Program-made: the position numbers and the translations under genes
The notes under the pieces: model-generated
Database searches by the model: none
Told to the model about the DNA's origin: nothing
The model's input: the letters and a program-made list of their open reading frames with translations, nothing else
Assembly: GCA_051745635.1 (NCBI GenBank)
Contig: JBNJEH010000009.1
Coordinates: 1-64,000, forward strand
DNA: 64,000 nt
Source: Brumimicrobium sp051745635
Lineage (GTDB): Bacteria; Bacteroidota; Bacteroidia; Flavobacteriales_D; Crocinitomicaceae
Direction of reading: 5' to 3'
Shown here: positions 26,034 through 34,710 of the stretch, piece by piece
Numbering within the stretch: position 1 is the first letter of the stretch
Layout: every line of letters begins with the position of its first letter

Positions 26034-26798
26034 CTATTGAATTTCCAAAAGTACCGGACAGTGATCTGAACCCATGATATCATTCAGGATCTCCGATTTT
26101 TCGACGCGGTCTTTTAACGATTTACTCACCAAAAAGTAGTCGATCCTCCAGCCCACATTTCTTGAGCGCGCACCGCCTCTGTAGCTCCACCACGAGTATT
26201 CTACTTCATCGGGATGCAACATGCGGAAGGTGTCCACGAACCCGTTGCCGGTGTAAGCATTCATTCCATCGATCTCTTTTTGGGTAAAACCTGCATGTTT
26301 GTCGTAATTCGCTTTGGGTCGGGCCAAATCAATTTCGCGGTGGGCGACGTTAAAATCTCCACCCACAATCACGGGTTTTTTCTTTTCTAATTCGTTCAGG
26401 TAGCGCAAAAATGCTTCATCCCAGGTTGTTCGGTAATCTAATCGTTTTAACGCACTTCCCGCATTGGGAACATAGACCACGACGACAAAATAGTCTTCAT
26501 ATTCAGCGGCAATCACGCGCCCTTCGTCATCGTGTTCTTCAACGCCGATATCATAAGTGACATCAATAGGTTTTTCTTTACTGAGAATAGCAGTTCCGGA
26601 ATAACCTTTTTTTGTAGCGGAATTACTGACGATGTGATAAGAACCAAAACTTTCCAGGGCCGCGGCGACCTGATTGTCCTGTGCTTTGGTCTCCTGAAGA
26701 CACAGTATATCGGGATTCAGTGCCTCCATATCTGTTTCAAAATCCTTTTTCATGATGGCGCGAATGCCATTCACGTTAAATGAGACTAATCTTGTCAT
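26034..26798 (-). CDS. xth: Exodeoxyribonuclease III
   Basis: A 254-residue endonuclease/exonuclease/phosphatase-fold enzyme for apurinic-site repair. The motifs are in order: SFNVNGIRA at the start, LCLQETKAQ with metal ligand E36, VVVYVPNAGS, GGDFNVAHREIDL with catalytic Asp and Asn, YSWWSYRGGARSRNVGWRID, and GSDHCPVLLEI with the catalytic His. Cytoplasmic. It follows the ferredoxin-NADP reductase gene by 12 bp on the same strand and is probably cotranscribed. Confidence 0.95.
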   Translation of the reverse strand: MTRLVSFNVNGIRAIMKKDFETDMEALNPDILCLQETKAQDNQVAAALESFGSYHIVSNSATKKGYSGTAILSKEKPIDVTYDIGVEEHDDEGRVIAAEYEDYFVVVVYVPNAGSALKRLDYRTTWDEAFLRYLNELEKKKPVIVGGDFNVAHREIDLARPKANYDKHAGFTQKEIDGMNAYTGNGFVDTFRMLHPDEVEYSWWSYRGGARSRNVGWRIDYFLVSKSLKDRVEKSEILNDIMGSDHCPVLLEIQ

Positions 26799-26810
26799 AT
26801 CCTTCCTTTT

Positions 26811-27821
26811 TTAGAATCCTTGTACTCCGTTTACCGTGGTATATTTCAACACGTTCTTTTTGTCCGGGTGAATGCGCGCAAATGCCGACTGTACAGCAAT
26901 CGTGCCTTCGTGGAATCCACACAAGATGAGCTTGAGCTTGCCTTCATAGGTGTTAACGTCGCCAATGGCATAAATCCCTGGAATATTCGTCGAGTAATCT
27001 GTAGTATCTACTTTAATGGCATTTTTCTCAATTTCGAGCCCCCAGTCGGCAATAGGTCCCAGTGAAGGCTTTAAACCAAATAACGGGATGAAGTGATCCG
27101 TCTCTTTTTGGAATTCGCCGTCTTTTTTGTGCTTGATCGTCACATTTTCTACTTTGTCCTGACCATCAACGCCCACGACTTCAGCCTCTGTAATCAAATT
27201 GATTTTGCCTTTTTCTGCCAGGTCCATCACTTGCTGAACGGAATCTAAATGTCCGCGAAATGAACTTCTGCGGTGAACGAGCGATACTTCCGATGCGATA
27301 TCTTTCTCCGTTAAGTAAATCGCCCAGTCCAGTGCAGAATCACCGCCACCGGCAATAACACATTTTTTATTGCGGTAAAATTCGGGATCTTTAATGATAT
27401 ATTCGACACCTTTATCTTCATAGTTCGATAATCCTTCGATTGGTGGCTTGCGCGGTTCAAATACACCAAGTCCCCCGGCAATCATAACCACAGGCGCTTC
27501 GTGTTGTGTACCTTTTTCTGTTGTTACAACGAATTTGTCATCCGCAACCTTGTCAATTTTTACTGCCGCTTCTCCCAACGTAAAACCAGGTTTGAACGGT
27601 TCAGCCTGTTCCATTAAATTATCGACCAATTCCCCTGCTAATATCGATGGATATGCTGGAATGTCATATATCGGTTTTTTGGGATAAATCTCTGAACACT
27701 GACCTCCCGGTTGTGGCAGCGAGTCTATCAGGTGACACTTTAATTTCAAAAGTCCGGCCTCGAAGATGGTGAAAAGTCCGACGGGACCCGCACCGATGAT
27801 GATGATATCTGTTTTAATCAT
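26811..27821 (-). CDS. Ferredoxin-NADP reductase, thioredoxin-reductase-like type
   Basis: A 336-residue flavoprotein with the FAD-binding IIGAGPVGLFTIFEAG at the N-terminus, the NADPH-binding VIAGGGDSALDWAIYL in the middle and NIPGIYAIGDVNTYEGKLKL near the end. The CxxC redox pair of true thioredoxin reductases is missing from the NADPH domain, which points to the ferredoxin/flavodoxin reductase group. It passes electrons between NADPH and ferredoxin in the cytoplasm. It heads an operon with xth and has a -7 element (27850-27857) 28 nt upstream. Confidence 0.88.
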   Translation of the reverse strand: MIKTDIIIIGAGPVGLFTIFEAGLLKLKCHLIDSLPQPGGQCSEIYPKKPIYDIPAYPSILAGELVDNLMEQAEPFKPGFTLGEAAVKIDKVADDKFVVTTEKGTQHEAPVVMIAGGLGVFEPRKPPIEGLSNYEDKGVEYIIKDPEFYRNKKCVIAGGGDSALDWAIYLTEKDIASEVSLVHRRSSFRGHLDSVQQVMDLAEKGKINLITEAEVVGVDGQDKVENVTIKHKKDGEFQKETDHFIPLFGLKPSLGPIADWGLEIEKNAIKVDTTDYSTNIPGIYAIGDVNTYEGKLKLILCGFHEGTIAVQSAFARIHPDKKNVLKYTTVNGVQGF

Positions 27822-27849
27822 AACGTATTTGTAAAGTCGTATTGCGCAA

Positions 27850-27857
27850 CAAAATTA
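27850..27857 (-). promoter_or_regulatory. -7 element of the ferredoxin-NADP reductase gene
   Basis: TAATTTTG on the minus strand fits TAnnTTTG; a TTG lies 15 nt further upstream (27873-27875), shorter than the usual 19-21. Confidence 0.45.
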
Positions 27858-27966
27858 AATATTCTTGACTAACAAGTATTGAATAAATTTGTTTTCTGCG
27901 TATCCATTTGTTTCCCCATTACATTATCTGATATATTCAACTCAAATTAATGAGGATTTTTTACTT

Positions 27967-28064
27967 CGGCGGAGCTCAGCACATCGTACAGCGGCGGAGC
28001 TCAGCACATCGTACAGCGGCGGAGCTCACACATCGTACTTCGGCGTTGCTCAGTACATCTCGCT
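27967..28064. repeat. Four tandem 25-bp repeats
   Basis: CGGCGGAGCTCAGCACATCG plus TACAG begins at 27967, 27992, 28017 and, degenerate, 28041. Units one and two are identical, unit three lacks two bases. The GCTCAGCACATCG core also appears singly at 15284-15297 and, altered, near 28830-28845. Confidence 0.8.
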
Positions 28065-29138
28065 TCCTTCGAAATGATTGTGTTTTGTGGTGGAGAGGAG
28101 GACGAATCAATCAAGCCGCTCCCTCCACTTCTAAGTTCCATTAGATAAGTTCCATTAGAAATAGGTCCTTTTGAGGTCTGACAAATTGTGCTAAATAGCA
28201 TAAGTTGAAAATGACGAATAAATTACAATGTAAAATTTACAGGAAAAGTTCAGTCGGCGGGCATGCGCATAGGAAACATGATCCGGGGACCCAACGCCAG
28301 AAGACTCTGTAAAAATTCAAAGTGTTTGAGGACGAAGGACGAGTTTTTGAATTTTAAGAGTCGATGGCAATGTTGGGTCGGAAGGTTTCCAAGCGCTAGA
28401 TTTTTTTGCTTCGTTTTTTTATCAATGAACCGAGCGAAGCGAGCTCATGAACACTTTTAAAAAATAACATGAGTGAATAAAAAAATGAATAGGATTAAAA
28501 TATATTACGCCTTCCAAAGAACTAACTTTCTTGATAAAATTGGATCAGTCTCAAAAGTTGGGGAGAAGGTTAAGAGTTTAAACTTTTTGAATGGAATTAC
28601 CGATTTAGATCATCGGTCTTAGCAGTATTCATCTCAGTTCTTACCAAAATGGTTCGCTTCGTTGGGTTAATTATTTAGGTAGGGAATAACCCTATTTATA
28701 GCATACAGTTTAGTAGGTTGGAGAACGCGCATAGGAAAATCAGTTCGGGGTACCCACTACCTGAAAACTTCGCGATCTCGATACGATACTGATGCTTCGT
28801 TTCACTTCGATCAGCATCACTCACATTCGATATGCTCAGTGCATCGCGATCGCCTTGCATAATGGTAAGGTGATCGAGTGCTGCGTAATGTAATGAAGCA
28901 GAGTATCGAGAGCACCGAAATAGAGCAGATATTCCAAGCGCTAGATCTTTTTGTTACTTTTTCGAGCAATGCGAAAAAGTAAAGAAAGTCAAAAAGAAAA
29001 ATTACAAATGACGAAAAATTACTTCTATGATTGACCGAAATTTATGCTTAGTACCCAACTTTTGATCTTGATCCATAAAATTTAACGTTAGCCTGGTAGT
29101 TTTAGATTTCCGAATTCCTGGAATTCGGGTAAAGGGTA
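28062..29138. repeat. Gene-free stretch with two copies of a GCGCATAGG...CCAAGCGCTAGA element
   Basis: Two related but diverged segments lie here. Each starts with GCGCATAGGAAA (28265-28276 and 28727-28738), continues with a GGGG(A/T)ACCCA-like phrase and ends with TTCCAAGCGCTAGAT (28387-28401 and 28932-28946), followed by T-rich sequence with a fold-back (in the second, TACTTTTTCG ... CGAAAAAGTA at 28954-28983). The second copy also holds an inverted pair CTCGATAC/GTATCGAG. No open frame is convincing. The rest of the stretch shows nothing I can name. Confidence 0.6.
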
Positions 29139-29846
29139 TTATTCAAAAATTGCTTGCATCACCTCCAGTGATTTGGGAGGTTTGAATCCTGCGATGTGCC
29201 AGCGATAATAACTGATCAGATGTCCAATAATGCGCGTGCGATGCGTTTTGTGGATGTGCTGCGCCAGAAAATCGGTTTTATCGGTGTGCAGTAAACGACT
29301 CAATTCAACGACGGAATCGTCTTGTTCAAAAGCGTGTCCTTCTGGTGTTTGATTGGAAATCACCCCCGCCTGTAAATCGAATATGCGCGCTTCACGATCG
29401 GCCCCCTGCAATCCAAAACCGATTTTTTCAGCCATTTTTAAAAGAAACCAAATGGGATAATTCGTAATAACATCAGAATCATCGAGCCATTGTATTTCTT
29501 GTGACAAAAACGCGAACATCCGCTGATCGCGATCGCTGGATCGCAATGTCTGTTCAATTACTTCCGTCATAAAAAAAGCCAGTCCACTTTTTAGGGGGTC
29601 GTAGGGAATGGTTTGCGGGATAAAGTCGGCGGCAATAGCTGTGATTTTTCCCAGTTCGCTTTCAGGTCGACGATATGCCGCGATCTCCATGATGGATAAA
29701 GGTTGAAGCATATTGCCCTTCTTTTTTTTACCACCCTGAAAAAGGTAGGCCTGGAAGCCATTTTCCAATGTAAAAAAGTGCAGGATGAGGCTCGTTTCAC
29801 TGTAACTGATTTTCTTGAGCAGAATCCCGTGATCAATCGATTTCAT
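29139..29846 (-). CDS. recO: DNA repair protein RecO
   Basis: A 235-residue recombination mediator that loads RecA with RecR at gaps. The N-terminal OB-fold is clear: GILLKKISYSETSLILHFFT and GFQAYLFQGGKKKKG, then LQPLSIMEIAAYRR. The helical C-terminal domain follows (FFMTEVIEQTLRSSDRD). The four-Cys zinc motif present in some RecO proteins is absent, as is common in Bacteroidota. It is encoded 21 bp after the porZ-like gene on the same strand, a neighbourhood found in other Bacteroidota genomes. Confidence 0.9.
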   Translation of the reverse strand: MKSIDHGILLKKISYSETSLILHFFTLENGFQAYLFQGGKKKKGNMLQPLSIMEIAAYRRPESELGKITAIAADFIPQTIPYDPLKSGLAFFMTEVIEQTLRSSDRDQRMFAFLSQEIQWLDDSDVITNYPIWFLLKMAEKIGFGLQGADREARIFDLQAGVISNQTPEGHAFEQDDSVVELSRLLHTDKTDFLAQHIHKTHRTRIIGHLISYYRWHIAGFKPPKSLEVMQAIFE

Positions 29847-29867
29847 GCGTTTTTTTTAGAACTCAGC

Positions 29868-32189
29868 TTAATTGATAAATACCACTTTGCCCACCTGGCG
29901 TCCTTTCGTATCGGCATCATTCACACTCGTCCAGATGAGGTAGACGCCCGTAGCAGCCCTTTCCCCATCCAGGGTTTGACCGTCCCAGGTGGCGGTGCCT
30001 CCGTTGGATGTCGTTTGGTAAACCAGGTTTCCCGCAATATCGGTAACTTTTACAGAGGAATTAAATGCTATTCCCTGAATGGTAACCGGACCAAAATAAT
30101 CAGGTCGAACGGGATTGGGAAAAACTTTTACATTGCTGTATGAAAGATCGCCTTGTGAAGCGTCTGAGCGGTATGAAATCATTCCTTCGTTGGTCACAAA
30201 ATAAACCTCACCCGTATTTTGATCAATGGCAATATCCAGTACGTTGTTGTCGAGTAACGGACTGTTTTCACTCGTGAAGTTGCGTATGACCGACAGCCCG
30301 TCTTCAGCGAGCAAAAACACGCCGGAACTGGCCGTGGCGATCCATTTGCGATTGGCTCCGTCGATGGCGATATCTGTGATGTGAGTCGTTCCCAAAACGA
30401 TTTCTACATTCTCTCCGAATTCGATCAACAATTTCTGAAAATTGTACTCGCCCGGACTCGCCTCAAAAATGTTGCTGGAGTTGTACAACACGCGCATACC
30501 CTCTGGAGTGCCGATCCAAATGTTGTTGCTGAAGTCTACGGCAATCGCTTCCACCGTCGAGGTGGGCAGTGCTCCGCTGTTCTCGCTCGTATTAAAGACC
30601 TGATACTGGTCATCTGAAGCGTCATCCAGATTTTCGCCGTGATCAAAGGCGACGATACCTGTACCGTCAACCCCCATCCACTTTACATTATTGTTGTCAA
30701 TAGCGATTCTTGTGGTCAGTTTTGATTTTACCGCATTTCCCTGATTAAACGAATACCAGGAACCGTCAGCTGCTCTCACTTTGAGCGGTTGGTCGGCAAA
30801 AGCATTGGCTACCCAGAGGTTTTCATCTTCATCAAATTTCAGGTCTGACACGTACCCCCAGTTGGTTCCCTCCGTATCTCCTTCGAGTAGAGAGTTAGAG
30901 TAAGCAAAAGTGTCGACAATCGCATCATTTTCTACTTTGATCAAAGGGATTTCCGAAAACGTTCCGAAGGCCACTTCATCGGTATTGGAAGGATTGATGG
31001 CAACGGAGATATAATCCCAGATATCCTGACCCTGGATGATGGGTTGATTGGATTCCATGACGGAAGTCCACTTGCCATCTTCGAGCATTGCACCGCCACG
31101 CCGACTAAAAGAGGGACCAGTACCATTGAGTCCGCCTCCGGCTACGGCCAGTTTTCCATTCGCCCATTCTGCTCGATAGGCATCGTTGTATCGGGGCCCT
31201 TCAAAGGTGATCTGTTCGCTGTTGTATGCATTCGCCGCTTTGACCAGTCCGGAACGCCCGTCAGCGAGGTAGAAATGTCCGTCGTGAAAGAGCGCATTTT
31301 GCGGTTCGGGGAACGCACCGTGACTGTATTGAAAAATGTTGTTGGTTTCTGTAAAGTTCTGGTCATAGGTCATCATTCCACCGGCTATATTGACGACGAG
31401 CTCATTTTCTGAGGTGCTCAATCCGAGCAGTTCGACTTCATTCATTACGATAGTGGGGTTGCCGTCATCGTAGCGATACAGCGTGTCCGCATTGTAGATC
31501 TCGCTGTTGTAACTAATGTATAATTCATCGTGTACGCTGGCGAGAGCGTTGTATCTACCGGTGCTCGAATAGTCGGGAAAAGCCGATATTGTCTGCCACT
31601 GAGCAGGATCGGCCAGAAAATTATTGTTGACGGCACCGACGCGCAATGTGCCTTCCGATAACGCAAAAATACTATCGTTGTAAACGGCAACATCTAAAAT
31701 ACCATCATTGAGTGGAGAAGGATTGTAAGTGTCCCGCACTTCGCGTTTGTTGAGGTTGATGACCACGATTCCGACACCGGTTGCCAGGTAGGCATTTCCG
31801 CCGTGACAATAAATGTTGTTGATTCCTTTTTCGCCGCTTATTGAGGACTGTAAAATAGCTGTTAAGTTGTACACTGCCTCGTTGCGTATCAGGTCTAAAT
31901 TGCCGTTGTCGTATCCGATGATCAGTTGATCGCTGGCGTCGTCATAGGCCAGGGCTGTAGGTGATACATCGGACAAATAATTGGCAGCCGTCCAGATGGA
32001 CTTTTCACCAGCAGACAAATCATATTCCAGCATACCTCTGCTGAGAATGGCGTAAACGGCATTGTTTCCCTGAGCGACATCGATGGCCTGATATGGTGAA
32101 ATATGCATTTTCCACTGCCCCATTCCGATTTGAGCGCGGGAATACGCAGAGAGCGCAATCATTAAAAATACAATCCAAATACTTTTCAT
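29868..32189 (-). CDS. porZ: PorZ-like two-propeller protein with T9SS sorting domain
   Basis: A 773-residue exported protein: signal peptide MKSIWIVFLMIALSAYSRAQ, then two beta-propeller regions with recurring blades (ANYLSDVSPTALAYDDASDQ, VEAIAVDFSNNIWIGTPEGM, ITDIAIDGANRKWIATASSG) and a C-terminal T9SS domain (VKVFPNPVRPDYFGPVTIQG ... GVYLIW ... GRQVGKVVFIN). This is the layout of PorZ, the surface component of the type IX secretion attachment complex, which helps put anionic lipopolysaccharide on cargo. The start is the ATG at 32189: the frame is open to 32270, but the promoter at 32214-32244 lies inside that extension. Confidence 0.85.
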   Translation of the reverse strand: MKSIWIVFLMIALSAYSRAQIGMGQWKMHISPYQAIDVAQGNNAVYAILSRGMLEYDLSAGEKSIWTAANYLSDVSPTALAYDDASDQLIIGYDNGNLDLIRNEAVYNLTAILQSSISGEKGINNIYCHGGNAYLATGVGIVVINLNKREVRDTYNPSPLNDGILDVAVYNDSIFALSEGTLRVGAVNNNFLADPAQWQTISAFPDYSSTGRYNALASVHDELYISYNSEIYNADTLYRYDDGNPTIVMNEVELLGLSTSENELVVNIAGGMMTYDQNFTETNNIFQYSHGAFPEPQNALFHDGHFYLADGRSGLVKAANAYNSEQITFEGPRYNDAYRAEWANGKLAVAGGGLNGTGPSFSRRGGAMLEDGKWTSVMESNQPIIQGQDIWDYISVAINPSNTDEVAFGTFSEIPLIKVENDAIVDTFAYSNSLLEGDTEGTNWGYVSDLKFDEDENLWVANAFADQPLKVRAADGSWYSFNQGNAVKSKLTTRIAIDNNNVKWMGVDGTGIVAFDHGENLDDASDDQYQVFNTSENSGALPTSTVEAIAVDFSNNIWIGTPEGMRVLYNSSNIFEASPGEYNFQKLLIEFGENVEIVLGTTHITDIAIDGANRKWIATASSGVFLLAEDGLSVIRNFTSENSPLLDNNVLDIAIDQNTGEVYFVTNEGMISYRSDASQGDLSYSNVKVFPNPVRPDYFGPVTIQGIAFNSSVKVTDIAGNLVYQTTSNGGTATWDGQTLDGERAATGVYLIWTSVNDADTKGRQVGKVVFIN

Positions 32190-32213
32190 AGTGAAATAGT
32201 AACGCATCGACGT

Positions 32214-32244
32214 CAAAAATATTTGAAATTTCGTTGCGAAACAA
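32214..32244 (-). promoter_or_regulatory. Promoter of the porZ-recO operon
   Basis: Minus-strand TTG (32242-32244), 20 nt, then TATTTTTG (32214-32221), the full Bacteroidota -33/-7 pair at the preferred spacing. The ATG at 32189 is 24 nt further on. Confidence 0.7.
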
Positions 32245-32324
32245 CAGTGCACGCATTTCTTTTCTGTCACTTCTCAAAACTAGCAAAGGAAATTACTGAA
32301 AAGTAGGGAATAACCAATCACCCA

Positions 32325-32600
32325 CACCACACCCTACAAACCGATTACCGATTACCGATTACTGATCACCGATCACCGACCACAGATCACCGATCACCGA
32401 TCACCGATCACCAAAAACCAATCACCAAAAACACCACACCCTACAAACTGATCACCGACCACAGATCACAGATCACCGATCACCGATCACCAAAAACCAA
32501 TCACCAAAAACACCACACCCTACAAACTGATCACCGATTACTGATCACAGATCACAGATCACCGATCACCGATCACCAAAAACCAAAAACCCACCAAAAT
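32325..32600. repeat. Nested tandem repeats built on a CCGATCA-type heptamer
   Basis: Dozens of near-identical heptamers (CCGATCA, CAGATCA, CTGATCA, CCGATTA) are interrupted by AAAAACCAATCACC phrases. A larger unit starting CACCACACCCTACAAAC begins at 32325, 32432 and 32511, so two repeat scales are superimposed. It lies between the divergent porZ and helicase genes. No frame is coding. Confidence 0.85.
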
Positions 32601-32657
32601 TCCCGTTTCTTCGCTTTTATGTATTTCCTTCTCCCTTAATTTCGTTAAATTTAGCCC

Positions 32658-33926
32658 ATGAAGTTTACAGAAATAGGATTAAATGATCAATTGCTCGAGG
32701 CAATCGGTTACATGGGCTTTGAGAATGCTACGCCCATACAGGAAGAGGCGATTCCTCCCATTATGAAAGGTAAAGATATCATTGGATGCGCCCAAACCGG
32801 AACGGGAAAGACAGCGGCATTTGTACTTCCCATTTTGCACAAATTAACCAACAGGGAAGAAAGTACGATTAACACCTTGATTATCGTTCCTACGCGCGAG
32901 TTGGCGGTACAAATTGAGCAACAGATTCAAGGACTCTCCTATTTTATTTCCGTGAGTTCAAAAGCGATTTACGGTGGGGGAGATGGAAAAGACTGGCAAG
33001 CAGACAAAGACGCACTGAAGTCGGGAACGGATATTATTGTCGCTACGCCGGGAAAACTCCTGTCGCACATGAAAATGGGGTATGCTGACTTTTCAAGTTT
33101 GGAACATTTAATTCTCGATGAAGCTGACCGCATGCTGGACATGGGATTTATAGATGACCTGACCATGATTTTTAAGAAACTTCCGGAAAAGCGTCAAAAC
33201 TTGATGTTCAGCGCTACGATGGCTCCTGCCATTAGAAAGTTGGCGCGAACCTTGCTCCAGGATCCCGTTGAGATCAATCTGGCACTTTCAAAACCGGCAG
33301 AGGGAGTAAAACAATCCGTTTACCTGGCATTTAACGAACAGAAAAATGCGTTGCTCAAGCATATTTTGAAAGCCCGCAAGGACTACAAACGAATCATCCT
33401 GTTTACTTCTACAAAAGATAAAGTGAATGAAATCGCGCGTTATCTCAGTAAAAACGGATTACCTGCGCAGGGCATTTCGTCGAACCTCGATCAAAAAGAA
33501 CGCGAGGAAGTACTCCGGGGATTCCGGTCGGGTAGAATTCGGCTACTCGTAGCGACCGATGTAATGAGTCGCGGAATTGACATCAAAGAGATCAATATGG
33601 TGATCAACTATGATTGTCCATCGGATGCTGAAGATTACGTTCACCGGGTTGGACGAACGGCTCGGGCCAACGAAAAAGGTGAAGCCATTACACTGGTCAA
33701 TCCAAAAGATATGTCCCGACTGAGTAAAATTCAAAACCTGATTGGATCGGATATTCCTCAGCAGCAACTTCCCGAAGAATTGGGAGAAGCACCGAAATGG
33801 GTGGACAAGAAGCCCGGTAAAGGACGGCGGAATTTCAAAGGAAAAGGAAAACCGCCCCATCATAAGAAAAAACGCCATCACAAAGGAAAAGGAAATCATC
33901 AGAAGCAAAATGCGAAAAAAAATTAA
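32658..33926 (+). CDS. DEAD-box RNA helicase with basic tail (RhlE-like)
   Basis: A 422-residue helicase with Q-motif GFENATPIQEEAIP, motif I AQTGTGKT, Ia PTRELAVQ, II LDEADRMLDMG, III SATMA, then RecA-like domain 2 with TDVMSRGIDIK and motif VI HRVGRTARA. From about residue 375 the protein becomes very rich in Lys, His and Gly (KGKPPHHKKKRHHKGK), an RNA-binding tail typical of Bacteroidota members. Likely role: ribosome assembly or RNA turnover, especially in the cold. The lipoprotein gene follows by 9 bp. Confidence 0.93.
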   Translation: MKFTEIGLNDQLLEAIGYMGFENATPIQEEAIPPIMKGKDIIGCAQTGTGKTAAFVLPILHKLTNREESTINTLIIVPTRELAVQIEQQIQGLSYFISVSSKAIYGGGDGKDWQADKDALKSGTDIIVATPGKLLSHMKMGYADFSSLEHLILDEADRMLDMGFIDDLTMIFKKLPEKRQNLMFSATMAPAIRKLARTLLQDPVEINLALSKPAEGVKQSVYLAFNEQKNALLKHILKARKDYKRIILFTSTKDKVNEIARYLSKNGLPAQGISSNLDQKEREEVLRGFRSGRIRLLVATDVMSRGIDIKEINMVINYDCPSDAEDYVHRVGRTARANEKGEAITLVNPKDMSRLSKIQNLIGSDIPQQQLPEELGEAPKWVDKKPGKGRRNFKGKGKPPHHKKKRHHKGKGNHQKQNAKKN

Positions 33927-33935
33927 TAACCTGTT

Positions 33936-34592
33936 ATGAAGCGACTTATTTTTTTAGTGGCAATTGCTGCTTTTTGTGCCTGTGAGAATACGGAAGAAAA
34001 GGAAAAAGCAGAAAAGGAAAAAGCAGAAGAACCGGAAGTGACGACAACGGATCAACTTCCTGAAGGAGAATGGAACGGTGAATACATAAAAGTGGAAGAT
34101 ACTGTTGCCGAGAAGAAAAAGCCAAAAAAGCAAAGCAAAGGTTCGTCATTTTACAACATGGGTAAGGTGGAAGTGGAAGCCGATACGATGCATTTTTCGA
34201 TTGACCTCTTCGACCAGAAAAAGAACTACGCGACCATTGCAGAAAATAGTTTGATGATGCGCATAAAAAGTGCGCAAAGCGACTTCGTGGTCATTCAACT
34301 CAAAAAGCCCAACATGGTTGGTAATTATGCCGGAACGTACCCGATCGACCGGGATGGCAAAAAAATGCCCTCAAGTGCCATTGATTTTAATCGACTTGCG
34401 TCAAAAAACGAACTTCAATGGACAATGGTGAGTGGCACGACTGAATTGGAAAGCTTTTCTCCGCGTTTAGGGAAAGTAGTGCTTAAAGCGAAAGGTACGT
34501 TTGAAGATGCCAGTGGGAACACGTTTCCCGGTTCAATCAATGTAGATATGCGCTTTGAATCAGTAGTGAGCTCCTACAATCCGAATAGTTAG
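33936..34592 (+). CDS. Lipoprotein of unknown function
   Basis: A 218-residue protein. A signal segment ends at C16 (AFCAC), a somewhat unusual lipobox with a second Cys two residues earlier. A charged, Glu/Lys-rich linker follows (residues 18-65), then a domain of about 150 residues with strands such as VEVEADTMHFSIDLFDQKKN and FVVIQLKKPNMVGNYAGTYP. I do not recognise the family. The last 114 bp (34477-34590) recur at 37405-37518, 2.9 kb downstream, at about 93% identity. It starts 9 bp after the helicase gene and may share its mRNA. Confidence 0.75.
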   Translation: MKRLIFLVAIAAFCACENTEEKEKAEKEKAEEPEVTTTDQLPEGEWNGEYIKVEDTVAEKKKPKKQSKGSSFYNMGKVEVEADTMHFSIDLFDQKKNYATIAENSLMMRIKSAQSDFVVIQLKKPNMVGNYAGTYPIDRDGKKMPSSAIDFNRLASKNELQWTMVSGTTELESFSPRLGKVVLKAKGTFEDASGNTFPGSINVDMRFESVVSSYNPNS

Positions 34593-34656
34593 GACGTGAT
34601 GTAATTTTCAATGCCATTTATTTTCATTCGTGCACGGGCTCGCCAGTAATTGCAAA

Positions 34657-34690
34657 TAAAAACTCCCCGACTTGTTTCCAGGACGAGGAG
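34657..34690 (-). terminator. Terminator of the ice-binding gene
   Basis: Minus-strand stem CTCCTCG/CGGGGAG (34684-34690 with 34663-34669; one G-U pair), followed by five T. It lies 20 bp past the stop at 34711. Confidence 0.7.
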
Positions 34691-34710
34691 TATAAAGTCA
34701 AACTAAAACA

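Noticed and set aside
27965..28060. The 25-bp repeats as integron attachment sites
   Set aside because: No integrase, no gene cassettes, and the units are contiguous.
28263..28460. 65-codon frame in the large gene-free gap
   Set aside because: It overlaps the repeated GCGCATAGG element and its composition is that of the repeat.
29703..30143. Open 146-codon plus-strand frame across recO and porZ
   Set aside because: It runs antisense to two well-supported genes and shows no recognisable protein features.
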